Shown here: positions 1 to 9,466 of the stretch, piece after piece | Layout of the letters: every line of letters starts with the position of its first letter | How positions within the stretch are numbered: position 1 is the first letter of the stretch | Source: Cryobacterium sp. PH31-AA6 | GTDB taxonomy: Bacteria > Actinomycetota > Actinomycetes > Actinomycetales > Microbacteriaceae | Length of the DNA: 64,000 nucleotides | Reading direction: 5' to 3' | NCBI RefSeq assembly: GCF_030063195.1 | Contig: NZ_JASISS010000008.1 | Coordinates: 1 to 64,000 of the forward strand | Notes under the pieces: model-generated | The model's input: the letters and a program-made list of their open reading frames with translations, nothing else | The model's database searches: none | What the model was told of the DNA's origin: nothing | Position numbers and translations under genes: made by a program

Positions 1-22
1 GTGGGAAGGGAGGGTCGGGGTC

Positions 23-109
23 GGGGTGATTTCGACAGGCTCAATCACCGGGTGGACGGACGGGCGGGAGGGGCAGGGGCGGGGTGATTTCGACAGGCTC
101 AATCACCGG
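23..109. repeat. Two copies of a REP-like hairpin element
   Basis: An identical 29-base stretch occurs at 23-51 and 81-109. Each copy holds the inverted repeat GGTGATT ... AATCACC around TCGACAGGCTC, so it can fold into a hairpin. The core TCGACAGGCTC recurs in reverse complement (GAGCCTGTCGA) at 37113-37127. I infer a dispersed intergenic palindrome family of the kind common in GC-rich actinobacterial genomes. Bases 1-98 contain no gene that I can support. Confidence 0.7.
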
Positions 110-302
110 CCGGGAGGGGCAGGGTCGTGCGGTCGTGCTGGAGACGATAGCGCACGAGGGGGCCGGAGCGGGGAGCCGGGAACGACCCGGGGGCGCTCGA
201 ACTCGTCCACGAAGGCCATGCCCAGGCGCTCCATTGCGGCCGGGACGGGCGGCCTGGCCAGCCGCCAGCCGACCTCGACCTCGCCCCGGGAACAACGGCC
301 GG
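99..302 (-). pseudogene. Remnant of a GNAT (RimJ-type) acetyltransferase gene
   Basis: Read on the minus strand, one frame gives GEVEVGWRLARP followed directly by AAMERLGMAFVDEFERPRV. A neighbouring frame then continues with GPLVRYRLQHDRTT to a stop at 99-101. In RimJ-like N-acetyltransferases these blocks occur in this order, but about 50 residues (the acetyl-CoA-binding segment) lie between the first two. The sequence therefore looks like the 3' part of such a gene with an internal deletion and a frameshift. It lies immediately after hutD and ends inside a REP-like element. The identification rests on motif recall only. Confidence 0.5.
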
Positions 303-307
303 TACCG

Positions 308-1060
308 TCAGGTCGGAAGCTGGGCGATGCGCGCCACCGCGATCCGCCCCGCGCCATACAGGGTGACCTCCCCGCCGGCGCCGAGGAACACGGCGTCATG
401 GCGGGCGAGGCTGCGGGCGACCCTGGGCCCGTCGGGCGCGGCGTCGCGAACGGCGTTGGAATCGGTGTCGAAATCGCCGTCGAGCACGACGGCAACAAGC
501 TCCTCCTCGGCGGCGTTCGTCAGCGCCAGGCGCCCGACCGCGTCGATCGTCCGCAGGGAACCGACTGACCGGCCCCGGCGCAGCATCAGGTTCAGGTCGA
601 GGGTCGGCTCGCTGACGCCGACCGCGGCCACGGCCCGCTCTCCGGGGAAGGCGTGCACCTCGTGCTGGGCGACCGGCACGAGAGCGCCATCATTGACGAG
701 GGTCAGTCCGCCGGCGGACAGCGGCATCAGCCACCGGTCGACTCCCGGATACCTGGAGAAGTCGCCGTCGCGCTCGACCGTCGCGATACTGATCCTCCAG
801 TCAAAATCGACCCTGGACCCGACCCTGGACCCGGCGACCGACCCGGGGCGCGCGCCGACAGTTCGCCCGGCACCGCGCACGATCACGTCGACGGTCGTGC
901 CCCCGCCGTTCCGCCACGGGGCCGGCACACGGTCAACGGCGGGCAGCCGGGCCCAGCCGGCCTCGGGCAACCGGTTCGACTCGGGCAGCGGTCCGACCTG
1001 GGACATCCGGCCGGCCTCGGGCATCCGGCCCGACTCGGACATCCGCCCCGACTCAGGCAT
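308..1060 (-). CDS. hutD: HutD/Ves family protein
   Basis: A 250-residue protein of the HutD (Ves) cupin-like family, linked to histidine utilisation in many bacteria and proposed there to limit formylglutamate build-up; no enzymatic activity is firmly established. Family motifs visible are WRNGGGTT (residues 49-56), FDWRISIATVERDGDFSR and a G-rich C-terminal beta region. It is the last gene of the hut operon, and its ATG overlaps the end of hutI by 8 bp. The first 36 residues are six copies of a hexapeptide like MPESGR, not typical of the family, and come from an 18-bp DNA repeat. A start inside or after this repeat is possible. Confidence 0.82.
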   Translation of the reverse strand: MPESGRMSESGRMPEAGRMSQVGPLPESNRLPEAGWARLPAVDRVPAPWRNGGGTTVDVIVRGAGRTVGARPGSVAGSRVGSRVDFDWRISIATVERDGDFSRYPGVDRWLMPLSAGGLTLVNDGALVPVAQHEVHAFPGERAVAAVGVSEPTLDLNLMLRRGRSVGSLRTIDAVGRLALTNAAEEELVAVVLDGDFDTDSNAVRDAAPDGPRVARSLARHDAVFLGAGGEVTLYGAGRIAVARIAQLPT

Positions 1061-1066
1061 CCTGCC
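959..1066. repeat. Six degenerate 18-bp tandem repeats across the hutI/hutD junction
   Basis: Six consecutive 18-base units (959-976, 977-994, 995-1012, 1013-1030, 1031-1048, 1049-1066), typified by GGCCTCGGGCATCCGGCC and CGACTCGGACATCCGCCC. In the hutD frame each unit encodes a hexapeptide of type (M/L)PE(S/A)GR. The last unit also contains the hutI stop codon. The length in multiples of three keeps hutD open. Confidence 0.8.
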
Positions 1067-2255
1067 CGCCGCGCGGACTCCGCAGACCCCGGCGCCAGAC
1101 GGCCATCGTGAGCGGCACGCCCGGCCGGTAGGCCAGGTGGGCGACGGATGGCGCGTCGAGCACCTGCAGGTCGGCCCACCCGCCCACTCTCAGCGATCCC
1201 ACCGCGTCCGCCCCGTGCTCGCGCCCGACCGCAGCGGCGGCGCCTCTGGTCGCCGCCCAGACGGCCTCCTCAATGGTCAACCCCATTTGCAGCACCGCCG
1301 TCGCCACGCAAAACGGCATCGACGTGGTGTACGAGGTGCCCGGGTTGCAGTTGGTGGCCAGGGCGATCCGGGCCCCGGCGTCGAGCAGTCGCCTGGCCGG
1401 CGGAAACGGTTCCCTGGTGGAGAGGTCGCAGGCCGGCAGCAGCGTCGCCACGGTCGTGCCGCCCGCGAGTGCCTCGATGTCGCGTTCTTCCAGGTGGTTG
1501 CAGTGGTCCACGCTGGCCGCGCCGAGCTCGACCGCGAGCCGCACGCCGCCGCTGAAACCGAGTTGGTTGCCGTGCACGCGCACGCCGAGACCGGCCGCGC
1601 GCCCGGCCAGAAGCACCTCGCGGCTCTCCTCGACATCGAAGGCGCCGACCTCACAGAACGCGTCAATGTAGTCGGCGTGCGGGGCCACCGCGGCGAGCAT
1701 CGGACCGGTGACAAGATCGAGGTAGTCGCGCCGGTCCATCCCCGCCGGCACGAGGTGGGCCCCGAGAAAGGTGACCACGTCGGCCACGGCCGCCGCGGCG
1801 CGTGCCGATCGGGTCTCGCTCTCCAGATCGAGGCCGTAGCCGGTCTTCGTCTCGAGGAACGTCGTGCCCTGCGCCTCGGCCTCCCGCCGCAGCCGGGCGG
1901 CTCCCGCGATGAGCTGCTGCTCGGTCGCGGCGCGGGTCGCGGTCACGGTGGTGTTGATGCCGCCGGCCGTGTAGCGCTGCCCGGCCATCCTGGCCTCGAA
2001 CTCCGCGGCACGGTCTCCCGCGAAGACGATGTGGGTGTGCGTGTCGACCCAGCCGGGCAGCACGGCGCGACCGCCGACATCCGTGCGGGTGTCGGCGGCG
2101 GGGGCCTCGGAGGCCGGGCCGAGCCAGGCGATCCGGCCGTTCTCGATCACCAGGGCGGCACCCCGCAGGCGCGCTCCGTCGTCGGCCTGGCTGGTCAGCT
2201 CGGCGATGCCGGTGATCAGTTCGGTGGTCTGCGGGCTGGTCTGCTGGCCGGTCAT
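1053..2255 (-). CDS. hutI: Imidazolonepropionase
   Basis: Amidohydrolase-superfamily enzyme of 400 residues that hydrolyses 4-imidazolone-5-propionate to N-formimino-L-glutamate, the third step of histidine degradation. The metal-binding DTHTHIVFAGDR motif lies at about residues 71-82 (H73, H75). ETKTGYGL, the HGNQ block and the ATNCNPG block are also present, and the length is normal for HutI. The start is ATG in an ATGA overlap with the hutF stop, so the two are translationally coupled. The product feeds the deiminase HutF encoded just upstream. Confidence 0.95.
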   Translation of the reverse strand: MTGQQTSPQTTELITGIAELTSQADDGARLRGAALVIENGRIAWLGPASEAPAADTRTDVGGRAVLPGWVDTHTHIVFAGDRAAEFEARMAGQRYTAGGINTTVTATRAATEQQLIAGAARLRREAEAQGTTFLETKTGYGLDLESETRSARAAAAVADVVTFLGAHLVPAGMDRRDYLDLVTGPMLAAVAPHADYIDAFCEVGAFDVEESREVLLAGRAAGLGVRVHGNQLGFSGGVRLAVELGAASVDHCNHLEERDIEALAGGTTVATLLPACDLSTREPFPPARRLLDAGARIALATNCNPGTSYTTSMPFCVATAVLQMGLTIEEAVWAATRGAAAAVGREHGADAVGSLRVGGWADLQVLDAPSVAHLAYRPGVPLTMAVWRRGLRSPRGGQDA

Positions 2256-3694
2256 GCGCGGTCTCCCGACGGGTCGTGGCGGGTGGGCGGGGTGTTGTCG
2301 AGCACGGCCAGGGCGTGGCGCAGCAACGCCTCGGGCAGCCGGTCGGCGGCACCGTCGATCGCGGAGACGAGACGACCGGAATCGGCGACGATCACGCCGT
2401 TCACGATGACCCGGAGCACGTCGGACGCGGTGGCCGTGAGCGGCACCTGGGCCGGCACCGACCCGACGGTGCGCACGCTCTCCATCGACACCTCGACGAG
2501 GTCGCAGAGGGCTCCGGGGCGGAGTCCGTTGTCGCCGAGACCGAGCGACGCATAGCCGTTGGCCGAGGCGGCGCCCAGCAGCGCGGCCGGATCGAATCGT
2601 CCGCGTTCCCCGGAGGCCAGGCGTTCGCCGGCCTCGAGGCCGCGCATCTCGAGCAGTGGGTCGACGACGGCGTTCTGGTCCGAGCCGAGGGCGATCCTCG
2701 CGCCGGCGTCGGCGAGACGCCTTGCCGGGCCGATCCCGTCGCCGAGGTCGGCCTCCGTCGTCGGACAGATGACGACGGTGGCGCCCGATTCTCCGATCAG
2801 CGCGATGTCGGCGTCGGTGAGGTGGGTGGCGTGCACGACGCTCAGGCGGGGTGAGAGAGCTCCAAGGTCCGCGAGCACGCCGGTCGGCGTCAGGCCGTAT
2901 TCGGCCAGGCAGTCCGCGTTCTCCTGCGGCTGCTCGGAGAGGTGAATGTGCAGGGGCGTCGCGGCAGGCAGTCCGGCGAGCACCTCCCGGATGGCGGCCC
3001 TGGGCACGGCGCGCACGGAATGGATCGCCGCACCGAGGCTGACCCGGGCATCCGGGTCGGCGCCGAGCGCGTTCTGCAGTGACCGCCAGCGTTCCAGCCA
3101 GGCGGCCGCCGACCCGTCGTCGAAGGCGCGCTGCTCGGGAGCGAGCGGACGCCCGATGCCGCCGGCCAGGTAGAGCGTGTCGAGCAGCACGAGACGGATG
3201 CCCACATCGCGAGCCGCCGCGGCCAGCGCGAGTTCCATCGCATGTTCGCGCGGGTACCGGGAGCCGTCCGGGCGGTGGTGCACGTAGTGGAACTCTCCGA
3301 CGGCCGTCCAGCCGCTGACCAGCATCTCCGCGAACACCGCGCGGGCGAGCGCGTAGTACCGGTCGGGGTCGAGCCGGCCGGCCGCGAGGTACATCGCGTC
3401 CCGCCACTGCCAGAAGTCGCCCCCGTCGTCGTGGGTGCGGCCGCGCAACGCGCGGTGGAACGCGTGGGAGTGCGCGTTGGCCATGCCAGGAAACACGGTG
3501 CCGAGGCGGACGTCACGCGGTCTCGGCGCGCAGCCCGGCGTGAGGCGGGCGATGCGCCCGTCGTCGCCCACCTCGACGCGAACGCCCGGGGTCGCCACAC
3601 CGTCGATGAGCAGGGTCTCGCACCAGTAGGTGCGCTCGGCCGCTGCGCTCGGCGAGTTGGTCAACGCCGGGTCGGGCATCGTCGCGGCCTTCAC
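2252..3694 (-). CDS. hutF: Formimidoylglutamate deiminase
   Basis: Amidohydrolase of about 480 residues that deaminates N-formimino-L-glutamate to N-formyl-L-glutamate and ammonia. The metal ligands are in NAHSHAFHRALRG (residues about 73-85), followed by FWQWRDAMY, the HLSEQ block and CPTTEADLGDG, all typical of HutF. I chose the GTG start that forms a GTGA overlap with the upstream amidase gene and has GAGGA upstream. An ATG 15 bp further in (at 3679) is an alternative. HutF defines the five-step route, whose product needs a formylglutamate-hydrolysing enzyme. Confidence 0.93.
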   Translation of the reverse strand: MKAATMPDPALTNSPSAAAERTYWCETLLIDGVATPGVRVEVGDDGRIARLTPGCAPRPRDVRLGTVFPGMANAHSHAFHRALRGRTHDDGGDFWQWRDAMYLAAGRLDPDRYYALARAVFAEMLVSGWTAVGEFHYVHHRPDGSRYPREHAMELALAAAARDVGIRLVLLDTLYLAGGIGRPLAPEQRAFDDGSAAAWLERWRSLQNALGADPDARVSLGAAIHSVRAVPRAAIREVLAGLPAATPLHIHLSEQPQENADCLAEYGLTPTGVLADLGALSPRLSVVHATHLTDADIALIGESGATVVICPTTEADLGDGIGPARRLADAGARIALGSDQNAVVDPLLEMRGLEAGERLASGERGRFDPAALLGAASANGYASLGLGDNGLRPGALCDLVEVSMESVRTVGSVPAQVPLTATASDVLRVIVNGVIVADSGRLVSAIDGAADRLPEALLRHALAVLDNTPPTRHDPSGDRA

Positions 3695-4901
3695 AGCAGG
3701 GTCCTCAGCAGTTTCTCCAGGGCCTCGACCCCGGCCACGCAGTCCTCGGCCGTGGCGAATTCCTCGGGCGAGTGCGAGATTCCGGTGGGATTGCGCACGA
3801 ACAGCATGGCGCTGGGCACGCTGGCCGCGAGCACCCCGGAGTCGTGACCGGCCCCGCTCGCAAGGGCTGGCACGTTGCCGAGGACGGTGTTGAACCGGTC
3901 GCGGAGTTCGGGGTCGAAGTGCACGGAAGCGGCCCAGGATTCCTCCACGACGGTGACGGAGCATCCGTTTTCGGCCACGACCGCCACCACCGCTGCGGTG
4001 ATCTCGTCCAGCAGGGTGTGGGTCTCCTCGTCGGTCTCCGCCCTGGCGTCGAGCCAGGCCTGCACGCTCGACGGGATCACGTTCGTGCCGCCGGGCACGA
4101 TGTTCATCCGGCCGACGGTGGCCCGGGTACCAGGGCGGGCCGAGGCCGCGTCCTGCACGGCGAGAACGGCGCGGGCGGCGGCCACCATCGGGTCGTGGCG
4201 GTCGGCCATCAGGGTGGCGCCGGCGTGGTTGCCCTGGCCGGTCACGGTGAGGCGCCAGCGCCCGTGGGCGAGGATCGACGAGGCCACAGCCACCGGCTCG
4301 CCGAGGTCGATCAGGCCGCGGCCCTGCTCGACGTGCAGCTCGACGAACAGTCCGATCCGGTCCAGTGACTCCCGGTCGGTGCCGAGGCGGGCTGGGTCGA
4401 GTCCGGCGCGGGCCGCGGCGTCGGCCAGTGTGATGCCGTCGGGGTCGACGAGGGCCCTGGCCCGGTCGGCGTCGAGGGTCCCGGTCATCAGCCGCGAGCC
4501 GAGGCAGGCGATGCCGAACCGGGAACCCTCCTCCTCGGCGAAGACGAGGATGGCGCACGGCCGCGACGGCACGAAGCCGCTCGCCTGCAGCCGGGCGATG
4601 GCGTCGAGCGCCGACACGACGCCGAGCGGACCGTCGAAGGCGCCACCGCCGGGCACCGAGTCGAGGTGACTGCCGGTGACGACGGCATCCGGCCCGGGTT
4701 CGCCCCACCAGGCCCAGATGTTGCCGTTGCGGTCGGTCTCGACGACGAGCCCGATCCGCTCGGCCCGTTCGATGAACCAGGCGCGCAGCTCGAGGTCGGC
4801 GGCCTGCCAGACGTGCCGCGAGTAGCCGCCGCGCTGGGTATCCCGGCCGACGCCTGCGATCTCGTCGAGCCCCGCCAGCATTCCGTGCGCGAGGAGTTCG
4901 G

Positions 4902-4905
<4 letters not shown>
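3691..4905 (-). CDS. M20 family amidohydrolase, AllC/HyuC-like; candidate N-formylglutamate amidohydrolase
   Basis: Zinc peptidase-like amidase of about 404 residues, related to allantoate amidohydrolase and N-carbamoyl-L-amino acid hydrolase. Metal-binding motifs are [15 protein letters not shown] (H80, D91), AEEEGSRF (E125/E126), ELHVEQG (H191) and AGHDSG near the C-terminus. The GTG start overlaps the hutU stop as GTGA, with GGGAG upstream; a GTG 12 bp earlier is possible. It sits between hutU and hutF. No HutG-type formylglutamate deformylase is seen in the window, so I infer that it releases glutamate from formylglutamate. Family membership is clear; the substrate is inferred from context. 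Confidence 0.85.
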
Positions 4906-6590
<1,685 letters not shown>

Positions 6591-6647
6591 GGGCGGTTCC
6601 TTTGGCTCGTGGCAGTTCTTGGTCGGGGTGCTCGAGGGGCGAGCGGG

Positions 6648-7313
6648 TCAGGCCTGGTTCGGGACGGTCTTGCCGAGTCCGGCGGACACCGTGCCGGCGG
6701 CGCGCACCAGCAGGGGTCCGTAGCGGGCGAGGTCGGCTGGAGTCACCCGGTAGCTCGGGATGACCAGGCTGAGGGCGGCCACGACGCGCAACTCGGAACG
6801 GACCGGGGCGGCAATGGCCGTGACATCCGTTTCGACCCCGCGTTCGACCACGACGAAGCCTGGCGCCGGGATCTGGCCGGTGAGCACCTGGCCCGCCGCT
6901 GACCGTTCGAGCGGCACGGTGCGGCCGACCCAGTTCGCGTGGCGCACGGAGTGGGTGCCCTCGATGATGGCGATGTAAAGGCTCGAGCTGTCGTGCCCCT
7001 CGACGCTGAGGTAGGCGGACTCGCCGGTCTCGGCGACGAGGTCCTCCATGGCCTGCCTGGACAGGGACACCAGGGACTCGCTGCTCAGCGACTGAGCCCC
7101 GAGCTGGATGATCCGGCTGCCGGGTCCGTAGCTGCCGTCCTCGCCCCGGCGCACGAAACCGCGCGTCTCAAGGGTGCGCAGCAGTCGCAGAGCCGTGCTG
7201 GGGGAAAGGTCGACGGCGCGGGAACTCTCCGAGAGCGTCAGCCCGTCACCGTCGCAGATCACGGCGAGCAGGTCGAGCGCGCGCTCCACGGTGCGGGTGG
7301 ATGACTCTGCCAT
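6648..7313 (-). CDS. IclR family transcriptional regulator, likely regulator of the hut operon
   Basis: Protein of 221 residues with an N-terminal winged helix (about 7-65: RTVERALDLLAVI, then SPSTALRLLRTLETRGFV) and an IclR effector-binding domain containing YLSVEGHDSSSLYIA. It lies 57 bp upstream of hutU on the same strand, so it could be autoregulated and co-transcribed with hutU. AAGGGAG precedes the ATG. Control of histidine catabolism is inferred from position. A cluster of CATTC/GAATG inverted repeats sits just upstream of the gene. Confidence 0.88.
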   Translation of the reverse strand: MAESSTRTVERALDLLAVICDGDGLTLSESSRAVDLSPSTALRLLRTLETRGFVRRGEDGSYGPGSRIIQLGAQSLSSESLVSLSRQAMEDLVAETGESAYLSVEGHDSSSLYIAIIEGTHSVRHANWVGRTVPLERSAAGQVLTGQIPAPGFVVVERGVETDVTAIAAPVRSELRVVAALSLVIPSYRVTPADLARYGPLLVRAAGTVSAGLGKTVPNQA

Positions 7314-7334
7314 GCTGCTCCCTTGCCTTGACTA

Positions 7335-7370
7335 TGCCATTCAGTAAAACATGAATGTCATTCGATGGCA
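7335..7370. promoter_or_regulatory. Nested inverted repeats upstream of the IclR gene (candidate operator)
   Basis: CATTCA (7338-7343) and TGAATG (7352-7357) form a 6-8-6 inverted repeat. A further CATTC follows at 7359-7363. An outer pair TGCCAT (7335-7340) and ATGGCA (7365-7370) encloses all of these. The segment is locally AT-rich and lies about 22 bp before the IclR start codon, a plausible autoregulatory site. Confidence 0.5.
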
Positions 7371-7465
7371 ATGGTGGCGGGTTGGCGGGAATGGTCGGAA
7401 TGCGTTCCGATCGGAGTCCCAGCCGGGGCCGGGACAAGCGGGCATGATGACTGACGAGCTGCCGG

Positions 7466-9190
7466 TCAGTTGCCGAGGTTCACTCCGCGCTGGGTGAGGA
7501 AGGGGACGGCGTCGATGGCGGTGCCGTCGATCCTGACCTCGAAGTGCAGGTGGCAACCGGTGGATGCGCCGGTGCTGCCGACCCCGGCGATCACCTGGCC
7601 GGCGACCACGGGTTCGCCCACCGTGACGAGGGTTTCCCCATTGGCGATGTGCGCGTAGCCGGTCTCGAGGCCGTTGCCGTGGTCGATCAGGATCCAGTTT
7701 CCGTAGCTGCCGAGCGCGCCGGCGGCTTCGACGACGCCGTCGGTCGTCGCATAGACGGCCGCGTCGCAGCCGGCGCCGATGTCGGTGCCGTGGTGGAAGT
7801 CACCGACTCCCGCTACGGGGTGCGTGAGGCGCGGCCCGAACGGGTCGGTGATGCGCCCGACGGCCGGCCTGACCCAGCCCTGGGCGCTCAACCGACCGGT
7901 ATCGAGGACGGCCGGAAGCGGCCGGAGAGCGGAGGCAGCCGGTGCGGACGCGGCAGGAGGGGACGCGACGAGGGTGGCCAGGGCGGCGGATGCCGCGTCG
8001 ACGTCGGCCTGCGCGGCCTCGACCGCCGCACGGGCCTCGGCCACGGGGACCTGGGCGACCACCGTCTGCGCCGTGGCATCCTGAGCCTCGAGCGCGTGTT
8101 CCCGCTTTGTGTCTGCGGCCACCCGGTCACGCACCTCGTCGAGGTTCGAGGTGAGCCTGGACAGGGTGTCCAGGGTGCCGAGTTGGTAGAGGAGGTTGTC
8201 CTCGGCGTTGCCGTCGAGCAGTACGTCGACCGTTGCCGTGCCGGACTGCTGGAACAGGCCCCTGACCAGCATGGCAAGCGCGCGGCGGGACGCATCGGCC
8301 GTGGTGCCGGCCCGCTCCCTCAGGGCGCGCACGAGGTCGGCCCGACTGAGGGCGGCGTCGTAGTCGGCCTTGGCCGAGGCGTAGGCGAGGTTCGCCCTGC
8401 CCAGGGCGGTTTGAGCGGCGTCGAGGCGGGACTGGGCGGCCAAGATAGCGGTGGCGTGTCGCGCCACGGCCGCAGACGCTTCTGCCGCGGCTCGTGCGGC
8501 CGTGATTCGCTGGGCCGCGACTCGTGCGGACGCGACTCGTTGGGCAGCCGCAGCAGCGGCTGCCCTGGCGGCCGTGTCCCTCGCGGCCGGCGCGGCTGGC
8601 GGTCCGAACGACTGTTTCGGCTCTGGTACCACGGCGGGAGGCACCGCTGCCGGCGGCGTTACCGTGGGTGTCGGGGTTGGAGTCGGGGTGGGTGTCGCAG
8701 TCGAGGTGTCTGTCGGGGTGGCGGTGGGTGTCGGTGTGGCGGTGGGCGCGGGATCGGGGATCGGATCCGGCGTGGGCGTGACCGTCGGAGTCGGATCGGG
8801 GATCGGATCCGGCGTGGGCGTGGGCGTGACCGTCGGAGTCGGATCGGGGATCGGATCCGGCGTGGGCGCGGCCGGGGGTGTCGCCGGGGAAGGCTCGGCC
8901 GGGGAGGCCGCCGGAGCCGGAGCGCCCGTTGGAACGGGGTCGGACACCGTTGCCGGCTCAGGCGCCGCGGGCGCGGATTCGGCGGGCGGTTCGCTCGGTG
9001 CGGGTTCCGCTGGTGCAGGTGCGGGCGCCACGATGGTCACCGGCTGCGCGTCATCGGCCCGCGCCGAGGTCGGGACGCCCACGATCGCGAGTGCGACGAT
9101 CACCACCGACGCAAGCGGGATCGCCAGTCGGCCGGCGGGATGGGCGTCCCCGGGGCGACTGGTCGATCGAACGCTGCGTGGTGAACTCAT
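7466..9190 (-). CDS. Secreted M23 family peptidoglycan hydrolase with coiled coil and Pro/Thr-rich linker
   Basis: A 574-residue exported protein. The N-terminus has an arginine-rich stretch, a hydrophobic segment and ARA, consistent with a signal peptide. Next comes a long Pro/Thr/Ala-rich linker with repeats such as DPIPDPTPTVTPTP, then an Ala-rich coiled coil (about residues 190-420). The C-terminal M23/LytM domain carries the zinc motifs HHGTDIGAGCD and HLHFEV. The family cleaves peptide cross-links in the cell wall, and coiled-coil members often act in cell separation. The ATG at 9190 is used; a TTG 12 bp earlier is open. It is separated from the IclR gene by about 150 bp. Confidence 0.9.
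   Translation of the reverse strand: MSSPRSVRSTSRPGDAHPAGRLAIPLASVVIVALAIVGVPTSARADDAQPVTIVAPAPAPAEPAPSEPPAESAPAAPEPATVSDPVPTGAPAPAASPAEPSPATPPAAPTPDPIPDPTPTVTPTPTPDPIPDPTPTVTPTPDPIPDPAPTATPTPTATPTDTSTATPTPTPTPTPTVTPPAAVPPAVVPEPKQSFGPPAAPAARDTAARAAAAAAAQRVASARVAAQRITAARAAAEASAAVARHATAILAAQSRLDAAQTALGRANLAYASAKADYDAALSRADLVRALRERAGTTADASRRALAMLVRGLFQQSGTATVDVLLDGNAEDNLLYQLGTLDTLSRLTSNLDEVRDRVAADTKREHALEAQDATAQTVVAQVPVAEARAAVEAAQADVDAASAALATLVASPPAASAPAASALRPLPAVLDTGRLSAQGWVRPAVGRITDPFGPRLTHPVAGVGDFHHGTDIGAGCDAAVYATTDGVVEAAGALGSYGNWILIDHGNGLETGYAHIANGETLVTVGEPVVAGQVIAGVGSTGASTGCHLHFEVRIDGTAIDAVPFLTQRGVNLGN
8748..8872. repeat. Tandem repeat encoding the Pro/Thr linker of the M23 protein
   Basis: The block GGGATCGGATCCGGCGTGGG recurs three times with GTGACCGTCGGAGTCGGATC between copies. 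The unit is about 42 bp, and one copy is 6 bp longer. In the minus-strand frame it encodes PDPIPDPTPTVTPT repeats. All length steps are multiples of three, so the linker can vary in length. Confidence 0.75.
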
Positions 9191-9372
9191 GTGCCTATGC
9201 AATCCATGTTCGGGTGATGGAAGGCCAGATCGAACGGGTCAACGTCCGGCCATCATTACACGCGCGGGCAGGGCGCACAAGCACCGGATATCACGATGAA
9301 CGGCTATCGGCGCCTCGGGTTCGCACCGTCCGGAAAGGTCCCCTGGAAGCGTCATAGAAATGCAGGGTCACC

Positions 9373-9386
9373 CCCCAATTTTGGGG
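9373..9386. promoter_or_regulatory. Palindrome CCCCAA-TT-TTGGGG upstream of the copper-protein operon
   Basis: A 14-base dyad, CCCCAATTTTGGGG, lies 80 bp before the ATG of the first gene of the 9.5-27.4 kb operon. A related GCCCTAATTCGGGG lies near 29489-29502, upstream of the NarL-type response-regulator gene. It may be the site of that regulator. The rest of 9191-9466 shows no gene or convincing -10/-35 pair. Confidence 0.35.
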
Positions 9387-9466
9387 AGCCGCGCATCCCT
9401 CAGGTGGGGCTTGGCGGGCCGATCGCTCCCAATCACCATGTAGTCGTCCAGACCTTGGAGGTCAGC

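Noticed and set aside
84..2555. Long plus-strand open frame of over 800 codons opposite hutD/hutI
   Set aside because: Its composition is Arg/Pro/Ser-rich with no domain, and it is antisense to well-recognised hut genes. Long empty frames are expected at this GC content.
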